Assembly (NCBI GenBank): GCA_051453625.1
Contig: JBOZIK010000001.1
Span: 35,846,245-35,910,244, forward strand
Source of the DNA: Welwitschia mirabilis
Lineage: Eukaryota; Gnetophyta; Gnetopsida; Welwitschiales
Reading direction: 5' to 3'
DNA: 64,000 bases
Made by a program: the position numbers and the translations under genes. Under the pieces are notes generated by a model. It was not told where the DNA came from. It saw only the letters and a program-made list of their open reading frames with translations, and did not search any database. Below are positions 58,430-64,000 of this stretch, in pieces. How positions within the stretch are numbered: the first letter of the stretch is position 1; every line of letters begins with the position of its first letter.

Positions 58430-58711
58430 TATCTATGATATAATTGACTGGTGCACAAAAAGTTCTACCTTGAATTTAAAGATAACCACTGTTATGTTCA
58501 ACTTCTATCACAACAACATCAATGGGGTAGAAATATTCTTCAACCTGAATGACCAAATCCTTAATCATACCTAAAGGTTTCTTAATAGAGGTATCAACCA
58601 ATTCTAAAATAATCCTTGTAGGCTTTATTCTATTTTCAAACCCAAGTATTTGACAAATGTGCAAGGGTATGATGTTGACACTAGCTTCAATATCAATCAA
58701 GGCTTTCTTAA
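58430..58711 (-). pseudogene. Gypsy aspartic protease (Athila-like)
   Basis: The minus-strand frame 58700-58476 reads MIDIEASVNIIPLHICQIL, then IKPTRIILELVDTSIKKPLG, MIKDLVIQVEEYFYPIDVVV. These are the three blocks of the Athila-group retropepsin. The active site is D-I-E-A-S: the Asp remains but the Gly of D-x-G is Glu, so it would be inactive. The N-terminal approach is inside the 546-N gap (58712-59257). KYSKLWKDLIRKKQK (about 59355-59310) lies just upstream of it. Confidence 0.87.
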
Positions 58712-59257
58712 NNNNNNNNNNNNNNNNNNNNNNNNNNNNNNNNNNNNNNNNNNNNNNNNNNNNNNNNNNNNNNNNNNNNNNNNNNNNNNNNNNNNNNNNN
58801 NNNNNNNNNNNNNNNNNNNNNNNNNNNNNNNNNNNNNNNNNNNNNNNNNNNNNNNNNNNNNNNNNNNNNNNNNNNNNNNNNNNNNNNNNNNNNNNNNNNN
58901 NNNNNNNNNNNNNNNNNNNNNNNNNNNNNNNNNNNNNNNNNNNNNNNNNNNNNNNNNNNNNNNNNNNNNNNNNNNNNNNNNNNNNNNNNNNNNNNNNNNN
59001 NNNNNNNNNNNNNNNNNNNNNNNNNNNNNNNNNNNNNNNNNNNNNNNNNNNNNNNNNNNNNNNNNNNNNNNNNNNNNNNNNNNNNNNNNNNNNNNNNNNN
59101 NNNNNNNNNNNNNNNNNNNNNNNNNNNNNNNNNNNNNNNNNNNNNNNNNNNNNNNNNNNNNNNNNNNNNNNNNNNNNNNNNNNNNNNNNNNNNNNNNNNN
59201 NNNNNNNNNNNNNNNNNNNNNNNNNNNNNNNNNNNNNNNNNNNNNNNNNNNNNNNNN

Positions 59258-61202
59258 TTTTTATAAAACTAAGTTGTTAATGAATTAAGCTAGGAAGACT
59301 TTACTAGGAATGGTTTATTTTTGTTTCTTCCTAATCAGGTCTTTCCACAGCTTAGAATACTTAGGGTTCTCTTGTAGTATTTTCTAAATGATAAATTAAT
59401 ACACACATTTTGTATTAAGGCTTTTAAATGATCATTAAAAATAGGACTCCTATTCAATTTATCAAGCCAAGGAGTAGCAGGTTTCTAATGATAAAGATTT
59501 TTCTTTTTGTTGCTTAATGGAAATGGGAAAGAATGATTTTCTAAAATTTCTATGTACTATTCTTCATAATTTTTGTCACTGTGTGATGTGGAAGCATCAT
59601 GGGTGGGAGGTATTATTTCATTTGGACTTNNNNNNNNNNNNNNNNNNNNNNNNNNNNNNNNNNNNNNNNNNNNNNNNNNNNNNNNNNNNNNNNNNNNNNN
59701 NNNNNNNNNNNNNNNNNNNNNNNNNNNNNACTATTCTTCATAATTTTTATCACTGTGTGATGTGAAAGCATCATGGGTGGGATGTATTATTTCATTTGGA
59801 CTTTTTATCACCACTTTATAATATTTCTTAACTTTATTTAGATTTGGTAAAGGTTGAGTGGCAAGTGACTCTTATGGTCTTTGGTTAGTAAGCATGGTTT
59901 ATTATAAAATACTCACAAGATTTTCTATGTTGGAGTTTGTTATTTTTTATATTTTTCTCAATTCATCAATAGAATACCTAAGAGGATCACTTTGGTTTTG
60001 TGAGTTGGGTGAGCTTGCTTGATTATTTGAGTTGTTTAATTGGAAGTTTATGTTCTTAAATCTCTATTTAAATGGTTGTAAGTTAGCGTGATTTATTTGA
60101 AAATTTTTAAAGTTGGATTATCTGCTCACCCTAGGTTGAAAATTATTGTGATTTTGGATTTGACTTTGGTTTTGGTTTTAGTTGAAGTCTAAGGACCTTT
60201 GGTTAAAGGCACATACTTCCTCATAGATTCTTTCTTTGTAAATTAGAAGTAAAGGGTACTCTTTGTAACATGATAGTTATCTTTGCATAAATCACAAGTA
60301 GGAGCTACAACTACACTCTTTTCAATTACCACCTTTGCATCTACAATCATTTAAGTGTATTTTTATAAAGTTGAGATAAAATTCCTAATGGCATTTGTTG
60401 GTTTATTTTTAGTTCTTATTTCTTCTTTTTCTTGTCTAACCTCTTTAATAATTTGACCTACATTCAATTTTGTCTAGATGAAGGTTTAAACCAAGTTTGA
60501 CTTACTTCTACCAACCCTTTCAACACTTTCTAAGCATTTTCTAAGATAAGGTTTGACAAATTTCTTCCACATGAAAAATTAACTAGTTGTTTCATTTGAC
60601 TGTTGAGTCCATTATAAAAGTAGTCTATCAATTCTTCTTGAGAAAAAGCATCTACAAGATTCAAATGTAAAGCAACAAAAAATCTCTCATAGGTAGAGGC
60701 ATAATTTTCATTAGGCAGTTATTGAAAGTTGATTATTTATTTTTTATGTTTTCTAATGGTGGTTTCAATCATGAATATTTTAATGAAAGCTTCTTGGACT
60801 TGACTCCATAAATGATTTTAAACTTTTGTGAGGAATTGTTCTTAACCAAAGTTTAGCTTTAGCTTTTAAAGTGACGAGAAAAATGACCATGTAAATTCTA
60901 TCACTTATTCTTTTTCTTACTGTTACCTAAAATAAGCATTAACTATTCGATGTCGGTGATGTGTTTTAAAGGATCTTCATCAAGTTCTTTATTAAAAATG
61001 GAATAAGCATTTATATTTCTAATTTGACATCATCACTAGGAGGTAAACCAAAGGGGGTTTGGATTTTACATTTTTTATTAGCAATCAAATTTCTAAGGGT
61101 GACATTTGCATTAGGATTTATAGGTGCGGTCATAGGGATTTTAATGACAAGGAATGGATTAGGGAAATCAATTTGCTTTTGCTTTTGTGATAAGGTAGAC
61201 AT
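59258..61202 (-). pseudogene. Gypsy gag (Athila-like) with degenerate zinc knuckle
   Basis: Gag starts at 61202 (MSTLSQKQKQIDF, PMTAPINPNANVTLRNLI). It runs through NKELDEDPLKHITDIE (about 60995), ASTYERFFVALHLNLVDAFS (about 60700-60650), and LNSQMKQLVNFSCGRNL (about 60615), matching the DP-x-x-H-(I/L)-x-x-F/E, ERF-K and GL-x blocks. A knuckle CDLCKDNYHVTKST (about 60290) keeps C-x2-C-x4-H but has Thr for the last Cys. The following part to 59258 is a polar linker. Stops are scattered. A 100-N gap (59630-59729) is flanked by a 74-bp duplicate. Confidence 0.85.
59556..59803. repeat. 74-bp duplicate flanking a 100-N gap (probable assembly artefact)
   Basis: 59556-59629 and 59730-59803 match with about three substitutions, separated by exactly 100 N. 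Confidence 0.85.
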
Positions 61203-62055
61203 GTTTAGAAATTAAAAACTATCATCGACATAATCTTTTAACAAATTTAATTTTGCAAAATTAGACTTTGAAGAAATCAAAGTAGAAATTTCTAGAATTT
61301 TGTGTACCTTTGTTGTGCTTACTTGAGTTAGTTTCGAGGTTGATCAAACCTTATTGGATATTTTCCTCTATGAATAGTCAATCTCTCTAGTATTTTTCTT
61401 TTTTACAAGATTTTATCATACATGCTCATTTTTTATGCATAAAGTATCGTCCCTACAGTTGTTTGGATGATAGTCTGGATGATAGAAACATAGAAAACAC
61501 GAAAAATGAAAAATGTAGATAATAAAAAAGCAAAAATGATAGAGGAAAAAACATAGACAGTAGANNNNNNNNNNNNNNNNNNNNNNNNNNNNNNNNNNNN
61601 NNNNNNNNNNNNNNNNNNNNNNNNNNNNNNNNNNNNNNNNNNNNNNNNNNNNNNNNNNNNNNNNTGATAGTCTGGATGATAGAAACATAGAAAACATGAA
61701 AAATGAAAAATGTAGATAATAAAAATGCAAAAATGATAGAGAAAAAAACACAGACAACAGACTTTCATTCACCTAAGTCATCTAGATGATAAAGGGGACG
61801 ATAGGAAAAACCCTAAAAATTTTAAAAGAAACTAAAAGCTAAAAAATCAAGGCACAAGGTTCATTGTCACCACATGTTGTTTAGATGATGAGGCGGATGA
61901 TAAAGCTTTTATTTTGGAACTAGAAGATTGAAAGTTATGAAAAGGAAACCTACACTACTTTAGATAAAAATACAACACTGCTGCAAGCAAATATCTGAAC
62001 TGAAATTCAAATACTCGTCAGAGCAACAAGAACTCTCAAACTTAAAGTAGCCTTT
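61203..62055 (-). other. Leader between PBS and gag, rich in GATGAT motifs
   Basis: Noncoding. It contains TATCGTCC, GTTTGGATGATAG, GTCTGGATGATAG, GTCATCTAGATGATAAAGG, GGGGACGATAGG and GTTTAGATGATGAGGCGG between 61440 and 61900. A 97-bp stretch is duplicated across a 100-N gap (61468-61564 and 61665-61761), probably a contig overlap. Confidence 0.65.
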
Positions 62056-62072
62056 TTCAACAATGACGCCAA
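62056..62072 (-). other. Primer-binding site, tRNA-Asp type (degenerate)
   Basis: The minus strand reads TTGGCGTCATTGTTGAA, two bases inside the LTR end. It resembles TGGCGCCGTTGCCGGGGA, the PBS complementary to tRNA-Asp used by Athila-group elements, with C-to-T type changes. Confidence 0.7.
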
Positions 62073-62074
62073 GA

Positions 62075-63012
62075 TGTTGTGATGCATATTTGTGCAAATA
62101 ATTAAGCTCTTGAAAATTCTATCATTCACAAATAAAATATATATCTATACAATACAACACACTATTATACACGGGAGTTGACCCGAATGTCATAATTTGT
62201 TGAAGATCTATGCTAGAGAAAGAGAATTGATTTTCAAAAGAAATAATATGTATCTTATCAATAGAAAGAGGAAGTACAATGCAACACACTTATACAAAGT
62301 TAATTTATAAATAAAAAGGAATAATTCACCTAAACTAACAATGCTTAACCTTGACAAATGTTGTCTTCATAACCTATATCACTTAAAAAACTATCACTCA
62401 ATCAGAAGCAACATAAACTGTGAGGGATAAGAATAAACAAGCATAGGAAATGGAAAAGAATATTTATATTAATTGACTCACATTTGTGTTATAAAGAAGC
62501 TGCACCTCATTGGAGGAAGCATAGCCCAACACTAAGGAAGACGTCTCTTTGTAACTACCAAGGATGGATCTTTGGTCCTTCGATCTCCTATCATGAGAAT
62601 TTTTAGTGCAAGTAAAGACCAGATGGAGTCAAAAGCAGGATCGATACTTATTAACAACAAATACATAACAACAAGATACACAGACAGGTAAAATCACAAC
62701 CCTAATGGCCACATCAAAAGACATATAAATAAATGACAAAAGTTAAGTGAATGCTTAATGGGATGTTATAACAAATGTCATCCTGCTTTTCATCTAGACG
62801 ATATAGGAGATGATGTCATCTCATAATTAATCCACATCATCTATTAAATTGATCACAATCAGCATCCTCATTGGTCTTAATGTTCTATCATCTGTACTAT
62901 CGTTCAGACGATGAGGTGGATGATAGACTTTTATAAGTATTCATCCAAGTGTTCATCTAGATGATGCATCAACTTCAATGTTTGCAAGAAATCTATCTCA
63001 AAAATATGAAGT
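62075..63012 (-). repeat. 5' LTR of the Athila-like element
   Basis: The plus strand starts TGTTGTGATGC (LTR end on the minus strand is ...CACAACA, the inverse of the LTR start TGTTGTG). It matches 48206-49135 over its length until the 483-N gap. It contains ATCGTTCAGACGAT (62899-62912) and TCATCTAGATGA (about 62955). Confidence 0.85.
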
Positions 63013-63495
63013 NNNNNNNNNNNNNNNNNNNNNNNNNNNNNNNNNNNNNNNNNNNNNNNNNNNNNNNNNNNNNNNNNNNNNNNNNNNNNNNNNNNNNNNN
63101 NNNNNNNNNNNNNNNNNNNNNNNNNNNNNNNNNNNNNNNNNNNNNNNNNNNNNNNNNNNNNNNNNNNNNNNNNNNNNNNNNNNNNNNNNNNNNNNNNNNN
63201 NNNNNNNNNNNNNNNNNNNNNNNNNNNNNNNNNNNNNNNNNNNNNNNNNNNNNNNNNNNNNNNNNNNNNNNNNNNNNNNNNNNNNNNNNNNNNNNNNNNN
63301 NNNNNNNNNNNNNNNNNNNNNNNNNNNNNNNNNNNNNNNNNNNNNNNNNNNNNNNNNNNNNNNNNNNNNNNNNNNNNNNNNNNNNNNNNNNNNNNNNNNN
63401 NNNNNNNNNNNNNNNNNNNNNNNNNNNNNNNNNNNNNNNNNNNNNNNNNNNNNNNNNNNNNNNNNNNNNNNNNNNNNNNNNNNNNNNNNNNNNNN

Positions 63496-64000
63496 GATAC
63501 TTATTAATAACAAATACATAACAACAAGATAGACAGACATGTAAAGTCACAACCCTAATGGCCACATCAAAAGACATACAAAGAAATGACAAAAGTTAAG
63601 TGAATGTTTAGTAGGATGTTATAACAAATGTCATCCTGCTGGTCATCTAGACGATATAGGGGATGATTTCACCTCATAATTAGTCCACATCATCTATCAA
63701 ATTGATCACAATTAGCATCCTCATTGGCCTTAATGTTCTATCATCTGTACTATCGTCCGGACGATGAAGTGGATGATGGACTTTTACAAGTGTTCATCCA
63801 AGTGTTCATCTGGATGATGCATCAGCTTCAATGTTTGCAGGAAATCTATCTCAAAAATATGAAGTATTGGGAACTGCTCCAAATGCTGTAAAATGTCATG
63901 TAGATTGTGTGTTTTTGTATCTTTCATCGCAGCTCTCCATTACCATGGAATTCTAGTATAAACCTATCTAATATCTTTAAAAGCTACTCAAAATACCCTA
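63496..64000 (-). repeat. Second LTR segment of the same family after the gap
   Basis: Matches 48782-49270 of the 3' LTR and overlaps the content of 62641-63012 by about 360 bases with roughly 25 differences. It has the perfect palindrome ATCGTCCGGACGAT at 63752-63765. It is either a separate LTR copy next to the first or an unmerged allelic/contig overlap. The LTR would end about 30 bases beyond the window. Confidence 0.8.

Larger units (their letters stand above)
48206..64000 (-). mobile_element. Athila-like Ty3/gypsy retrotransposon, near-complete in order, degenerate
   Basis: Minus-strand element with 3' LTR (48206-49300), PPT, an extra post-pol ORF (about 49950-51060), a spacer, integrase, RNase H, RT, protease, gag, a leader, PBS and 5' LTR (62075 to at least the window end). 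About 15 kb in all, long because about 4.9 kb separates integrase from the 3' LTR. Several N gaps remove parts of pol. The PBS type and post-pol space fit the Athila group. Many stops make it inactive as a protein source. Confidence 0.85.

Noticed and set aside
61024-61215. Plus-strand ORF with a hydrophobic middle
   Set aside because: Shadow of the gag start on the minus strand, which has the matching neighbours.

Overview
The window is nuclear DNA from a large-genome seed plant, most likely a gymnosperm. The organism is inferred from the mix of features: one intron-containing plant short-chain dehydrogenase gene sits in tens of kilobases of very old, stop-riddled LTR retrotransposons and LINEs. 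Nothing looks bacterial, viral or organellar. The assembly is a draft with many N gaps. Nine gaps are exactly 100 N, and most of these are flanked by the same sequence on both sides, so they are probably unmerged contig ends rather than missing DNA.

Layout. 0.2-1.0 kb: minus-strand LINE ORF1 remnant. 2.2-9.4 kb: two plus-strand copies of one Athila-like Ty3/gypsy family; the first stops in RT at a gap and the second restarts in the protease region. A tRNA-derived SINE with a target-site duplication sits in the second. 11.5-12.3 kb: LTR-like region with a TATA box. 13.0-15.0 kb: Ty1/copia RT-RNase H remnant ending at a polypurine tract and LTR start. 15.2-27.4 kb: two partial copies of another copia family between two related LTRs, with a post-pol ORF before the 3' LTR. 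31.2-34.7 kb: minus-strand L1-type LINE with ORF1, endonuclease start and RT. 35.7-39.3 kb: short-LTR minus-strand copia element with PBS. 39.5-40.1 kb: RTE-type LINE fragment. 43.55-45.33 kb: the only gene that looks functional, a TIC32-like short-chain dehydrogenase with eight exons, perfect intron phasing and all catalytic residues. 47.8-48.2 kb: gypsy gag fragment cut by the LTR of a minus-strand Athila-like element that fills 48.2-64.0 kb, with 3' LTR, PPT, a coiled-coil ORF between pol and the LTR, integrase, RNase H/RT, protease, gag, PBS and 5' LTR.

I found no convincing new multi-gene system. The observations most worth following are: (1) the degenerate extra ORF between pol and 3' LTR of the minus-strand Athila-like element, with four exact 21-nt repeats encoding a heptad coiled coil; (2) dense arrays of short inverted motifs in the noncoding DNA of two unrelated retrotransposon families (AGATGTCTA/TAGACATCT in the copia LTR, ATCGTCCGGACGAT-like palindromes in the Athila-like element); (3) the SINE insertion; (4) contig-end duplications that distort the assembly, including a 4-base overlap that hides an intron donor in the dehydrogenase gene.
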